Shown here piece by piece: positions 44,845-53,895 of a DNA stretch of 64,000 nucleotides. The DNA is from Prauserella cavernicola (GTDB lineage Bacteria > Actinomycetota > Actinomycetes > Mycobacteriales > Pseudonocardiaceae), in assembly GCF_016595675.1 (NCBI RefSeq), contig NZ_JAENJH010000001.1:372001-436000 (forward strand). The letters run 5' to 3'. Both the position numbers and the translations under genes were made by a program. The stretch's first letter is position 1. Each line of letters opens with the position of its first letter. Below the pieces are notes generated by a model, which was given only the letters and a program-made list of their open reading frames with translations, was not told where the DNA came from and searched no databases.

Positions 44845-44870
44845 AGTTACGTAAGCTTGCGGTTACATAT
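44845..44870. promoter_or_regulatory. Putative ArsR-type operator
   Basis: The 8-bp palindrome TTACGTAA (44847-44854) and a second GTTACATA half (44862-44869) form a 16-bp-spaced direct repeat of GTTAC just before the start of the ArsR gene. Placement and AT-richness suggest autoregulation. Confidence 0.4.
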
Positions 44871-44875
44871 GCGCC

Positions 44876-45196
44876 GTGACCACGGACGTCTTCGCGGTAC
44901 TCGCGGATCCCCATCGCCGGAAGGTGCTCGAACTCGTCGCCGCTCGAGAGCGCACGGCGGGGGAGCTGGCAGCGGAGTTCGACGTGAGCAGACCCGCCGT
45001 GTCCCGGCACCTGCGTGTGCTCAAGGAGGCGGGCCTGGTCACCTGCCGGCAGGACGCCCAGCGCCGGATCTACCGGCTCGACCCGGGCCCGCTGACCGAG
45101 GTCACGGGCTGGATCGAGCGTATGAGCGGCTACTGGGCGGGCCGGTTGAGCGCGCTGGAAGCCCACCTCGACGCGAACCCGGAGGCCCCACGATGA
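44876..45196 (+). CDS. ArsR/SmtB-type helix-turn-helix regulator
   Basis: A 106-aa winged-helix protein: FAVLADPHRRKVLELVAARE, then TAGELAAEFDVSRPAVSRHLRVLKEAGLV. It lacks metal-binding cysteines and belongs to the subgroup encoded beside SRPBCC (AHSA1-like) proteins. The GTG start is used. The stop overlaps the ATG of the SRPBCC gene (ATGA). The likely function is autorepression with a ligand sensed by or through the partner. Confidence 0.92.
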   Translation: MTTDVFAVLADPHRRKVLELVAARERTAGELAAEFDVSRPAVSRHLRVLKEAGLVTCRQDAQRRIYRLDPGPLTEVTGWIERMSGYWAGRLSALEAHLDANPEAPR

Positions 45197-45678
45197 CCGG
45201 CCCCACGACACCCGGAACGCGAGGCAGTGTCGGCCTCGGGCCCGACGGCGCCTGGCAGATCCGCTTCGAGCGCAGGCTGCGGCACGCGCCGGAGCGGGTC
45301 TGGCAGGCACTGGTCGATCCGGCTGAACAGGGCCGCTGGCTGCCCGGCGTGACTATTGAGGCCCGGGTCGGTGGCGCCGCGGTGTACGACTTCGGCGACG
45401 AGGGCCGCGCGGAGGGCACCGTGCTCACCGTGGAGCCGCCCTCCGTGCTGGAGCACTCCTGGTCGTGGCCCGGCGAGGAGGACTCGGTGGTGCGGTGGGA
45501 GCTGCGCGCCGACGGGACGGAGACGGTGCTCGTGCTGCTGCACCGCCCCGTCCGGCCCGAACCGGCCGTCGACTACCGCCTCGGCTGGCACGTCCTGCTC
45601 GACGCGCTCGGCACGCACCTGGCAGGCGGCGAGACGCCCGAACCCGATTACGAGGCGCTCGCCGCGTTGTACGCCTAG
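45193..45678 (+). CDS. SRPBCC (AHSA1-like) domain protein
   Basis: A 161-aa START/Bet v1-like fold protein. The family opening FERRLRHAPERVWQALVDPAEQGRWLPG and the WSWPGEEDSVVRWEL strand are evident. It offers a hydrophobic ligand cavity with unknown ligand. It is translation-coupled to the ArsR gene. The last 4 bp overlap the end of the convergent DHA2 transporter gene. Confidence 0.92.
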   Translation: MTGPTTPGTRGSVGLGPDGAWQIRFERRLRHAPERVWQALVDPAEQGRWLPGVTIEARVGGAAVYDFGDEGRAEGTVLTVEPPSVLEHSWSWPGEEDSVVRWELRADGTETVLVLLHRPVRPEPAVDYRLGWHVLLDALGTHLAGGETPEPDYEALAALYA

Positions 45679-47996
45679 TTCCTGTTGTCGTGACGGTCGA
45701 ACTCGGTGGTGTAGCCGAGCTCGAAGTCCTGCCGGTCGTCGCCACCGTCGTCGGCCACGGTGAGCTGCGTGGTGGCGGGTGCGTAGCCGCTCGCGATGAC
45801 GGTGTAGTCGCCGACGTCGAGATCGCCGAACCGGTAGGTGCCCTCGGCGTCGGTGAGGGTCACCCCGACGACCTGGCCTCTGGCGTCGAGCAGGGTCACC
45901 TGCGCCTCGCCGACCGCCTGCCCGCTGATGCCGGAGCGGATGGTGCCCAGCACCTGGCCCGCGGGGTCGAGCTGGGCATCGCGGGTGAACTGCTCGCCGT
46001 CGACCAGGGACACGGGAACGGCCAGCGGCCGGTGGCCCCGCGCGGTCACGGCGAGCGTGTAGCTGCCGCCGACGACGTCGGGGAACTGGTACCAGCCGTC
46101 ACCGCCGGACAGGCCGGAGCTGAGTACGTCGCCCCGGACGTCGGTGAGCACCACGGTCGCGCCGCCGATCGGCCGGTGTCCCGGCCCGCGGACGTGTCCG
46201 CTGACCGTGCCCGCACCGGAGAGCGTCAGGTCGTGGCGGGCCGGGGTGGCCGTGAGCTCGGCGGTCTGGGCCACCGGTTGCAGGTGCTCGGCGGCCGCGA
46301 TCAGCACGTACCGGCCTGCCTTCGGCGCCGTCACCAGGTAGTTTCCGGCGGCATCGGTGCGCTGGAGATCGACTTGCGCGCCAGAGGCGTCGGTGAGGGT
46401 CAGTGACACGCCGGGCAGCGGGTCGCCGCCCGCGGTGACCACGCCGTAGAGTTCGAGCGGAGTGCGCACGACGGGCGCCTCGGGCACTGGCGACATGGGG
46501 GCCGGCGCGGGCGTGCTGTCGGTGTTGTCGGTGCTGCCGTCGGTGACGTCGAGGGTGTCCCGCAGTGGCGTCTCCTTGATGAACAGCACCGCGAGCACGG
46601 TGACCACCGCGACGATGGCGGCGATGAAGAAGATCGTGCCGGTGCCGTCGCCGTACGCCGCGCGCACGGCCTCCCGCACGGCGGGAGGCAGCGACGCGAG
46701 GTCTAGCGACCCGCCGCCCCCGCTGGCGTTGCCGCCACTGACCTCGCTGGCCAGCACCGCGCCGAGCGCCGACACACCCGCCGAGCCGCCCAGCGTGCGG
46801 AAGAACGTGACCGTGGCGGTGGCGGAGCCGATGTCGCGCATGCCGACGGTGTTCTGGGCCACCAGCACCAGGTTCTGCATCAGCGCGCCGACACCGATGC
46901 CCATCATCGCGAGGTAACAGCCCATGAGCGTGAGGTCGGTGGTGTGGTCGATCGTGCTCAGCAGGCTGAGCGCGGCCACCAGCATCAGCGAGCCGCCGAC
47001 CAGGAACGGCTTGGTGCGCCCGATGCGCGACACCACCTGCCCGCTGATGGTCGAGGACAGGAAGAGGCCCAGCACCATGGGCAGCGTCATCAGGCCTGCG
47101 TGCGTGGGGGAGTAGCCGCGCGCGATCTGGTAGTACTGCCCGAGAAAGACGGCGCCGCCGAACATCGCCGTGCCCACCGCGAGGGTGCCGAGCACGGCCA
47201 GCGTGAACGAGCGGTTGCGGAACAGCCGCAGCGGCACCACGGGCTCGCGGACCCTGGTCTCGACCAGCACGGCGAACGCGAGCGCCAGCACCGAGCCGCC
47301 GACGAACCAGAGCGTCTCCAGAGACAGCCACGCGAAGTTCTTCCCCGCCAGCGAGATCCAGATGAGCAGCAGGGCGACGCCGCCGACGATCAGCGTCGCG
47401 CCGAGCCAGTCGATCTTGACGTCGCGCTTGATCACGGGCAGGTGCAGCGTCCTGCCGAGCACGATGAACGCGAGCACGGCGATCGGCACGCACACCCAGA
47501 AACACCAGCGCCAGCCGAGCGCGGAGTCCACGATCACGCCGCCGAGCAGTGGCCCGGACACCGTGGCGACGGCGAAGACCGCGCCGATGTAGCCGGAGTA
47601 CTTACCTCGGTCGCGGGGCGCGATCATGGCGGCCATGACGGCCTGGATCAGCGCCTGCAGACCGCCCATGCCGATGCCCTGCAGTGCGCGGTAGGCGATG
47701 AGCTCGGGCATCGACTGCGCGATGCCGCCGAGCACCGAGCCGACCGTGAAGATCACGATGGCGAGCTGGTACAGCAGCTTCTTGCTGAACAGGTCGGAGA
47801 GCTTTCCCCAGATCGGCGTGGTCGCCGTGGAGGTCAGCAGCATCGCCGTGACCACCCAGGTGTACTGGCTCTGGGTGCCATCGAGATCGGCGAGGATCGT
47901 GGGCAGCGCGTTGGAGACGATGGTGGAGGAGAGGATCGCCACCAGCAGCGCCAGCAGGAGGCCGGTGAAGGCTTCGAGGATCTGCCGGTGCGTCAT
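45675..47996 (-). CDS. DHA2-type MFS drug transporter with three C-terminal carboxypeptidase-regulatory-like domains
   Basis: A 773-aa protein. Residues 1-510 form a 14-helix EmrB/QacA transporter (WGKLSDLFSKKLLYQ is the A-like loop motif; GPLLGGVIVD is motif C). Residues about 520-760 contain three repeated beta-sandwich units, each with a pattern like GTYRFGDLDVGDYTVIASGY (CarboxypepD_reg/CNA_B-like). The start is doubtful. ATG 47996 has no Shine-Dalgarno, while a perfect AAGGAG upstream is followed 6 nt later by an in-frame ACG. A TCTCGCGAGA palindrome (48044-48053) lies just upstream. Confidence 0.9.
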   Translation of the reverse strand: MTHRQILEAFTGLLLALLVAILSSTIVSNALPTILADLDGTQSQYTWVVTAMLLTSTATTPIWGKLSDLFSKKLLYQLAIVIFTVGSVLGGIAQSMPELIAYRALQGIGMGGLQALIQAVMAAMIAPRDRGKYSGYIGAVFAVATVSGPLLGGVIVDSALGWRWCFWVCVPIAVLAFIVLGRTLHLPVIKRDVKIDWLGATLIVGGVALLLIWISLAGKNFAWLSLETLWFVGGSVLALAFAVLVETRVREPVVPLRLFRNRSFTLAVLGTLAVGTAMFGGAVFLGQYYQIARGYSPTHAGLMTLPMVLGLFLSSTISGQVVSRIGRTKPFLVGGSLMLVAALSLLSTIDHTTDLTLMGCYLAMMGIGVGALMQNLVLVAQNTVGMRDIGSATATVTFFRTLGGSAGVSALGAVLASEVSGGNASGGGGSLDLASLPPAVREAVRAAYGDGTGTIFFIAAIVAVVTVLAVLFIKETPLRDTLDVTDGSTDNTDSTPAPAPMSPVPEAPVVRTPLELYGVVTAGGDPLPGVSLTLTDASGAQVDLQRTDAAGNYLVTAPKAGRYVLIAAAEHLQPVAQTAELTATPARHDLTLSGAGTVSGHVRGPGHRPIGGATVVLTDVRGDVLSSGLSGGDGWYQFPDVVGGSYTLAVTARGHRPLAVPVSLVDGEQFTRDAQLDPAGQVLGTIRSGISGQAVGEAQVTLLDARGQVVGVTLTDAEGTYRFGDLDVGDYTVIASGYAPATTQLTVADDGGDDRQDFELGYTTEFDRHDNRN

Positions 47997-48103
47997 CGGT
48001 TCGGTGGCGGGGGCGTGCGCGGGCGCGGACGTAGTCGGCTCCTTCTCGCGAGAGAGTTCTGGGATTGCCGACCACGGTAACCGCAGAAACTTGTGTGCTG
48101 CAA

Positions 48104-51100
48104 CTACATATCTGCGAGTGAGTCGCGCAGCAGGTCCTCCAGACCATTCAACCCCAGGTCAACGCCGTGACCATGCTCACGAGCGAACTTCTCGGCACCC
48201 AGCGCGTCCCGTGCCGTCGCGGATGCCCGGTCCACGTCGTGACGCTCCGCGGGCGGCAGCGGCGCGCCGACGGAGGAGCGGGCGTGCTGTGCCCTGCCCA
48301 GTAGCCGAGCGGCGGGCGTGACGTCACCGGCGAGCGCGTCGGCGCAGGCCAGTCCCTCCACCGCGAGTGCGATGGCTCTCGGGTCGCCACCTCGGAGCGC
48401 CACGGCCAGCGCGCCCACGTGCTGACGGCGGGCCAGCGCGACGTCGCCCCTCAGCTCGGCGACGAACCCGAGCTCGGCGAGCACCAGGGTGTTGCCCGGT
48501 TCGAACTCCACCAGGCGGTTCCACTCGAGCAGCACGCGCAGATGCCGCTCGGCCTCGTCGAGCGCGCCCTCGCGGCGGGCCCCCAGCGCGAGCCCCGTCC
48601 TGGCGTACATCTCACCGGGAGCGAACCCCTGCTCCGCGGCCAGCCGCATCGCCTGCTCGTGCAGCTCCCGCGCCTGCCCGGCGTCGCCGCTGAGCAACGC
48701 GGTGCGGCCCAGCCACGACAGCTGGTACGACACCTCGGGCCACAGTCCGAGCTCCCGTGCGCGGCGCAAGCTCTCCAGGAACCGGTCCCGCGCGTCGGCG
48801 TAGTCGCCGCGGATCTGTGCGAGCGCGCCCAGCGCGAACGCCGACTGCACCAGGCCCCAGCGTTCACCGAGCTCGTGGAACACCGCGGCCGACTCCTCGG
48901 CTGCCCGGCGCGACTCGTCGATGACACCCAGCGCGAGCAGTTGCCCCGCGTTGTCGGCCAGCGCCGCCGCCGTGCCCCACCGGTCGCCCAGGGCACGAAA
49001 GCCGGCGAGTGCGTCGCGGGTGAGCCGCTGGCCAGGCGAGAGGTCGCCGACCGTGCCCAGCACGTAGCCGAGGAACCACTGGGCCCGGGCCCGGACGGCG
49101 GGGTCGGCGATGGCGTCGGCGTCGCCGGCAGCACGCGGATCGGCCCGTTCACCGGCCAGCACCGCCAGGCCCGCCTCCCACACGCGCGCGGCCGCCCGCG
49201 CGGACGGATCGGCCTCACCCGGCGCGGCGAGCGCCGCCCGCAGGGAGCGCCGCGCCTCCGCGATGCGCCCGCGCAGGAACCAGTACCAGGTCATGGCGTT
49301 GACCAGGCGCAGCGCGTCGTCGGCGCGGCCGAGCCCGACGAGCGTGTCCAGCGCCGCGCGGACGTTCGCGGCCTCGGCGTCGAGCCGTCGCAGCCAGCCC
49401 TGCTGCCCGGAACCGCGCAGCAGCGGATCGGCCCGCTCGGCGAGCTCGACGTGGAAACGCGCGTGCCGCAGCCGCACGCGGTCCCGCTCGCCGGCCTCCG
49501 CCAGCCGCTCCCGTCCGTAGGCGAGCACCGACTCCAGCAGGCGGTACCGGCGGCCAGCAGCGCCACCGTGGTCGTCGGCGACGACGAGCGAGCGGTCGAC
49601 GAGCCCGGCCAGCAGATCCAGCACGGCGTCGGGCTCGATGCCCTGCCCGGACGACACCGCCTCCGCCGCGTCGAGGGTGCAGCCTTCGGCGTGCACGGCG
49701 AGCCTGCGCAGCACCACCCGCTCGGCGTCGGTGAGCAGCTCCCAGCTCCAGTCGAGCATCGCGCGCAGCGTCCGCTGCCGGGCCGGCGCGTCGCGCGGAC
49801 CGGACGAGAGCAGCCGGAACCGGTCGCCGAGCCGCGCCAGCAGCTCGTGGACACCGAGTGCCCGCACCCGGGTCGCGGCCAGTTCCAGTGCCAGCGGCAA
49901 CCCGTCGAGGCTGCGGCAGATCGCCGCGACCGCGGCGACGGTGTCCTCGGTGAGCGCGAAGCCCGGCGCGGTGGCCGCGGCGCGGGCGACGAACAAGCGC
50001 ACCGCGCTGAACTCCCGCACCGATGCCAGCACCGCTGCCGCCGGGCGCCCCGGCTCCAGGTGCCCGCATGCGGGAATGCCCAGCGGCGGCACCACCCAGA
50101 GCACCTCGCCGCCGACCCCGAGCGGACGCTGGCTCGTCGCGAGGACCCGCAACCCCGGCGCGGCCCGCAACAACCGCGAGACCAGGTGGGCGATGGGCTC
50201 CACCAGCGGCTCGCAGTTGTCCAGCACCAGGATCAGCTCCCGGTCCCGCACCGCGTCGGCCAGTCGCTCGACCAGCTCGGTTCCCGCGTCCTGGCGGACG
50301 CCGAGCGCATCCGCCACCGCCTCGGGCACCCAATGCTCGGGCTCGCTGCGGGGCTCGGCGCAGCCGTGCCGGTCGAGTCCCGCCAGCTCCACGAAGCGCA
50401 CACCGTCGCGGGTGGACTCCGCGAGCCGCGCCGCGGTCTCCAATGCCAGCCGGGTCTTGCCGACCCCTCCCGGCCCGGTGAGCGTCACCAGCCGCTCCCG
50501 CTCGAGCAGCGAGCGGACCTCCCGCACCGCGTCGGCCCTGCCCAGCAGTTCGGTGACCGGCACAGGGAGCTCCCCGCCCTGAGGTAGGGGCGGGGCCAGG
50601 TCCAGCGCCGGGTCCTGCCGCAGAATCGCGTGCTGGAGCCCGGCCAGCTCCGGTCCTGGCTCCAGGCCGAGCTCGTCGGCCAGCAGGCGCCGCACCTCGT
50701 CGTAGCCGGCGAGCGCCTCGCTCTGCCTGCCCGAGCGGTAGAGCGCGCGCAGCTGCACCGCCCGCAGCCGCTCCCGCAGCGGATGACGCGCCACGAGCGC
50801 GCCCAGCTCGCCAGCCAGCGCCGCGTGCTCACCGAGCGCGAGCCGTGCCTCGGCCAGATCCTCCTGCGCGGTGAGCCGGTCCTCGTCGAGACGCCGGCTC
50901 ACGGGTACCGCGAACGGCTCGTCGGCGAAGTCCGCCAGCACGGGCCCGCGCCACAGCTCCAGTGCCTCGCCCAGCACCGCGGCCCGGCTCGCTGGGTCCT
51001 CGCTCGCCCGCGCCCGCGCGGTGAGCTCGCGAAAGCGCCGCAGGTCCACCGCCTCGGCCGCCACGTCGAGCCGGTAGCCCGCCGCGTCCCACACGACGAG

Positions 51101-51349
51101 CGTCCTGCCGCCAGGCTCCGCGGCCTCCAGCGTGCGGCGCAGCTGCGAGACCTTGGTCTGCACCGTGTTGCCCGGGTTACCGGGAGGCCGCTCGCCCCAG
51201 AGCTGCTCCACCAGCCGGTCCACCGAGACCGGCCGTCCCTCGTGGACGAGCAACACCGCCAGCAGTGCCCGCACCTTCGCCTCGGGCACCCGCACGGCAT
51301 CGCCGCCGGAGGTCCACACCGCCAGCGGTCCCAGCACGCCGAATCGCAC
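48104..51349 (-). CDS. SARP/AfsR-like regulator with BTAD and ATPase domains
   Basis: A 1081-aa regulator. The OmpR-type winged helix is at about 1-95 (VRALLAVLLVHEGRPVSVDRL) and the BTAD domain at about 95-240. An NB-ARC-like ATPase follows, with P-loop LTGPGGVGKTRLA (K298) and LILVLDNCEPLVEP. The rest, to the C-terminus, is helical TPR-type repeat. Such proteins often activate specialised-metabolism genes. A TAGTGT box 6 nt before the GTG implies a leaderless start. It is divergent, 85 bp apart, from two imine-reductase-like genes, its likely targets. Confidence 0.93.
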   Translation of the reverse strand: MRFGVLGPLAVWTSGGDAVRVPEAKVRALLAVLLVHEGRPVSVDRLVEQLWGERPPGNPGNTVQTKVSQLRRTLEAAEPGGRTLVVWDAAGYRLDVAAEAVDLRRFRELTARARASEDPASRAAVLGEALELWRGPVLADFADEPFAVPVSRRLDEDRLTAQEDLAEARLALGEHAALAGELGALVARHPLRERLRAVQLRALYRSGRQSEALAGYDEVRRLLADELGLEPGPELAGLQHAILRQDPALDLAPPLPQGGELPVPVTELLGRADAVREVRSLLERERLVTLTGPGGVGKTRLALETAARLAESTRDGVRFVELAGLDRHGCAEPRSEPEHWVPEAVADALGVRQDAGTELVERLADAVRDRELILVLDNCEPLVEPIAHLVSRLLRAAPGLRVLATSQRPLGVGGEVLWVVPPLGIPACGHLEPGRPAAAVLASVREFSAVRLFVARAAATAPGFALTEDTVAAVAAICRSLDGLPLALELAATRVRALGVHELLARLGDRFRLLSSGPRDAPARQRTLRAMLDWSWELLTDAERVVLRRLAVHAEGCTLDAAEAVSSGQGIEPDAVLDLLAGLVDRSLVVADDHGGAAGRRYRLLESVLAYGRERLAEAGERDRVRLRHARFHVELAERADPLLRGSGQQGWLRRLDAEAANVRAALDTLVGLGRADDALRLVNAMTWYWFLRGRIAEARRSLRAALAAPGEADPSARAAARVWEAGLAVLAGERADPRAAGDADAIADPAVRARAQWFLGYVLGTVGDLSPGQRLTRDALAGFRALGDRWGTAAALADNAGQLLALGVIDESRRAAEESAAVFHELGERWGLVQSAFALGALAQIRGDYADARDRFLESLRRARELGLWPEVSYQLSWLGRTALLSGDAGQARELHEQAMRLAAEQGFAPGEMYARTGLALGARREGALDEAERHLRVLLEWNRLVEFEPGNTLVLAELGFVAELRGDVALARRQHVGALAVALRGGDPRAIALAVEGLACADALAGDVTPAARLLGRAQHARSSVGAPLPPAERHDVDRASATARDALGAEKFAREHGHGVDLGLNGLEDLLRDSLADM

Positions 51350-51434
51350 GAACGGACACTATCGGCGCCCACCGACGATCCGGCCGTGCGCGAAACCGCA
51401 GTGGTTCGTGCGCGGCTCCCGGCACCGTGACGTC

Positions 51435-52328
51435 ATGACCGCATCACACGACGACAGACCCCCGGTGACCGTGCTCGGTCTCGGAGCGATGGGCACCGCG
51501 CTCGCCCGTGCCCTGCTCGGCGCGGGGCACCCGGTGACCGCGTGGAACCGCACGGCGGCCAAGGCCGAACCCCTCGTGGAACTGGGCGCGGCCCGCGCGG
51601 CCACCCCCGGCGAGGCGATCGCGGCCGGCAGGCTCGTGTTCGCGTGCCTGCTGGACTACGCCTCCGTGCACGACGTCCTCGACGACCACGCCGACGCCCT
51701 GCGCGGCCGCGTGCTCGTCAACCTCACCAACGGCACCCCGGTACAGGCCAGGACGTTCTCCGAGTGGGCGGCGTGCCACGGCGCCGACTATCTCGGCGGC
51801 GGCATCATGGCCGTGCCGCCCCAGATCGGCACCCCGGACGCCTTCGTCCTCTACAGCGGCTCCCGCTCCGCGTTCGAGACCTCCCGCGGCGCGCTCGACA
51901 CCTTCGGCGAGAGCCACTACCTCGGCGGCGCCCCCGGTCTGGCCGCGCTGCAGGACATCGCTCTGCTCAGCGGCATGTACGGCATGTTCACGGGCATCAT
52001 CCACGCGCTCGCGCTCGTCCGTTCCGAGGGCACGCCGCTCACGGAGTTCGTCCCGCGCCTCGACCGCTGGCTCAGCTCGATGAGCGGCTGGGCACACGCG
52101 GCCGCACACCAGATCGACGCGGGGGACTACGCCTCCGACGTCCCCTCGAACCTCGGCATGCAGGCGGCCGGCTTCGTCAACCTCACCCGCGCGGCCCAGG
52201 AACAGGGCGTCAGCCCGGAGCTGCTCGAACCCCTCGGAGCACTACTGCGACGCAGGGCGGCCGACGGGCATGGCCACGAGGACATCACCGGAATCATCGA
52301 ACTCCTCCAGAAGGGAACCCCCGCATGA
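51435..52328 (+). CDS. Imine-reductase-like NAD(P)-dependent oxidoreductase 1
   Basis: A 297-aa beta-hydroxyacid-dehydrogenase-fold protein of the imine reductase group. The Rossmann motif GLGAMGTALARALLGAGH is at 15-32, with WNRT for NADP preference. The GGGIMAVPPQIGTPDAFVLY block is diagnostic. The second half forms the domain-swapped helical dimer. At the position discriminating imine reductases it has Asp (ALQDIALL, D174), as in R-selective types. It is the first gene of a two-gene operon opposite the SARP regulator. The natural substrate is unknown. Confidence 0.9.
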   Translation: MTASHDDRPPVTVLGLGAMGTALARALLGAGHPVTAWNRTAAKAEPLVELGAARAATPGEAIAAGRLVFACLLDYASVHDVLDDHADALRGRVLVNLTNGTPVQARTFSEWAACHGADYLGGGIMAVPPQIGTPDAFVLYSGSRSAFETSRGALDTFGESHYLGGAPGLAALQDIALLSGMYGMFTGIIHALALVRSEGTPLTEFVPRLDRWLSSMSGWAHAAAHQIDAGDYASDVPSNLGMQAAGFVNLTRAAQEQGVSPELLEPLGALLRRRAADGHGHEDITGIIELLQKGTPA

Positions 52329-53188
52329 CCGACGTGACCCTGATCGGGCTCGGCCCGATGGGCCAGGCCATGATCCGCACCTTCCTCGCGCACGGGCACA
52401 CCGTCACCGTGTGGAACCGCACCGCGAGCCGCGCCGACGAGGTCGTCGCCGCCGGAGCCGTACGCGCCGCCTCACCGGCCGACGCGCTCGCGGCGAGCGA
52501 GCTGGTGATCCTGAGCCTCACCGACTACCAGGCGATGTACGACATCCTCGGCGGTGTCACGAGCGCGCTCGCGGGCAAGGTCGTGGTGAACCTCAGCTCC
52601 GACACCCCCTCCAGGACCCGCGAGGCCGACGCCTGGCTGGCCGGGCACGGGGCGACTCTGGTGGTGGGCGGGGTGATGGTGCCCGCCCCGATGGTCGGCA
52701 CCGAGCACTCCTACGTGTTCTACAGCGGACCGAAGGAGACGTTCCTGGCCCACGAGCCGGTGCTGCGGCTGCTGGGCAGGCCCGAGTACCGCGGCGAGGA
52801 CCCGATCCTCGCGCAGCTGTACTACCAGGCCCAGCTGACGCTGTTCCTGACGTCGCTGTCGGCCTACCTGCAGGCAGCCGCGCTGCTGCGGGCCGAGGGT
52901 GTGCCGGTCGGCGAGTTCCTGCCGTTCGCGGTGGACATGTACGACACGTTCTCGCCGTTCCTGGCGGGCACGGCCGAGGAACTGGAGTCGCGCACCTACC
53001 CGGGCGAGCTGAGCACGGCGACGATGATGGGCGCCACCGCCGACCACATCGTCGCGGCCAACCGCGAGGCCGGGGTCGACGTCGCCCTGCCGGAGGCGGT
53101 CAAGTCGCTCTACGACCGCGCGATCGCCGCCGGGCACGGCTCGGGCAACTGGACGAGCCTGTGGGAGGTCATCAGGGCCCGGGACTGA
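52325..53188 (+). CDS. Imine-reductase-like NAD(P)-dependent oxidoreductase 2
   Basis: A 287-aa paralogue-like neighbour with the same fold. It has GLGPMGQAMIRTFLAHGH and WNRT at the N-terminus and GGVMVPAPMVGTEHSYVFY in the middle. Tyr replaces the key Asp (AQLYYQAQLTL), as in S-type or other subgroups. It is translation-coupled to the first reductase (ATGA). The last 17 bp overlap the convergent tetR. The two differ strongly, so this is more likely an old pair than a recent duplication. Confidence 0.9.
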   Translation: MTDVTLIGLGPMGQAMIRTFLAHGHTVTVWNRTASRADEVVAAGAVRAASPADALAASELVILSLTDYQAMYDILGGVTSALAGKVVVNLSSDTPSRTREADAWLAGHGATLVVGGVMVPAPMVGTEHSYVFYSGPKETFLAHEPVLRLLGRPEYRGEDPILAQLYYQAQLTLFLTSLSAYLQAAALLRAEGVPVGEFLPFAVDMYDTFSPFLAGTAEELESRTYPGELSTATMMGATADHIVAANREAGVDVALPEAVKSLYDRAIAAGHGSGNWTSLWEVIRARD

Positions 53189-53774
53189 ACGCGCGCACGA
53201 CCGCCTCGACGACGCCGTCCGCGAACGCGTCGTCGAGCGGTCCGCCGCGCATCAGCCAGCGCTCGAACACGGGGGAGTTGAGCAGGCTGAGCACCAGGTC
53301 GAGGTCGGCGTCGGGGGAGAGCTGCCCTGCCTCCTGCGCGCTGCGCAGCCGCGCCTTCTTGGCCTCGTCCATCGGGGTCGCCATGCTGCGCTGGTAGAGC
53401 GCCGCCAGTTCGGGATCGGTGGCGATCTCGACGGTCAGCGCGCGGATGGGCGCCTCGAACGCGGCGTCGGCGAACTCGGCGACGGTCGCCCGCAGCACCT
53501 GTTTGAGATCGGTCTCCAGGTCGCCGGTGTCGGGCAGCACGACGGCATCGTCGACGGGACCGCTGAGGTCCAGGATCGAGTCGAACACGACGGCGCCCTT
53601 GGACGACCACCAGCGGTAGATCGTCTGTTTGCCCACGCCGGCCCGCGCGGCGATGGCCTCGATGCTCACCTTGGCGTAGCCGGTCTCGGCGATGAGTTCC
53701 CTGGTGGCGGTGAGGATCGCCTGCCGGGACTTCTCGTTGCGACGGGACGCGTCGGGGCGCTTCGCGGAGGTCAT
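53172..53774 (-). CDS. TetR/AcrR family regulator
   Basis: A 200-aa repressor with HTH VSIEAIAARAGVGKQTIYRWW at about 38-58 and a TetR_C_11-like ligand domain. The ATG at 53774 has a TATAGT -10 box 6 nt upstream, so it is probably leaderless. It is divergent from an SDR gene. Two matching palindromes lie in the 121-bp spacer, making it the likely repressor of both. Confidence 0.92.
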   Translation of the reverse strand: MTSAKRPDASRRNEKSRQAILTATRELIAETGYAKVSIEAIAARAGVGKQTIYRWWSSKGAVVFDSILDLSGPVDDAVVLPDTGDLETDLKQVLRATVAEFADAAFEAPIRALTVEIATDPELAALYQRSMATPMDEAKKARLRSAQEAGQLSPDADLDLVLSLLNSPVFERWLMRGGPLDDAFADGVVEAVVRAFSPGP

Positions 53775-53795
53775 CCCCGGACTATAGGCGAAACG

Positions 53796-53862
53796 AGACG
53801 GACCGTCTTGACACGGGACGGGTGTGTCCGCACACTGGGCGAGCACACGAAACGGACCGTCT
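53796..53862. promoter_or_regulatory. Two TetR-type operators and SDR promoter
   Basis: Box 1 (53796-53808) is AGACGGACCGTCT, 6-bp arms around a central A. Box 2 (53851-53862) is AACGGACCGTCT, followed by CGTC. Both share the ACGGACCGT core. A plus-strand promoter, TTGACA (53808-53813)-N17-CACACT (53831-53836), sits between them with its -35 touching box 1. Binding would block both the SDR and tetR promoters. Confidence 0.75.
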
Positions 53863-53895
53863 CGTCTAGGCGGGACGGGAGAGGGGGTGACGCGC

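Noticed and set aside
43727-45310. A long minus-strand frame opposite the coiled-coil and ArsR genes
   Set aside because: The composition is Ala/Ser/Arg repeats, mirroring the Ala/Arg/Glu coiled-coil codons. It has no domain, and the ArsR-SRPBCC pair on the other strand is unambiguous.
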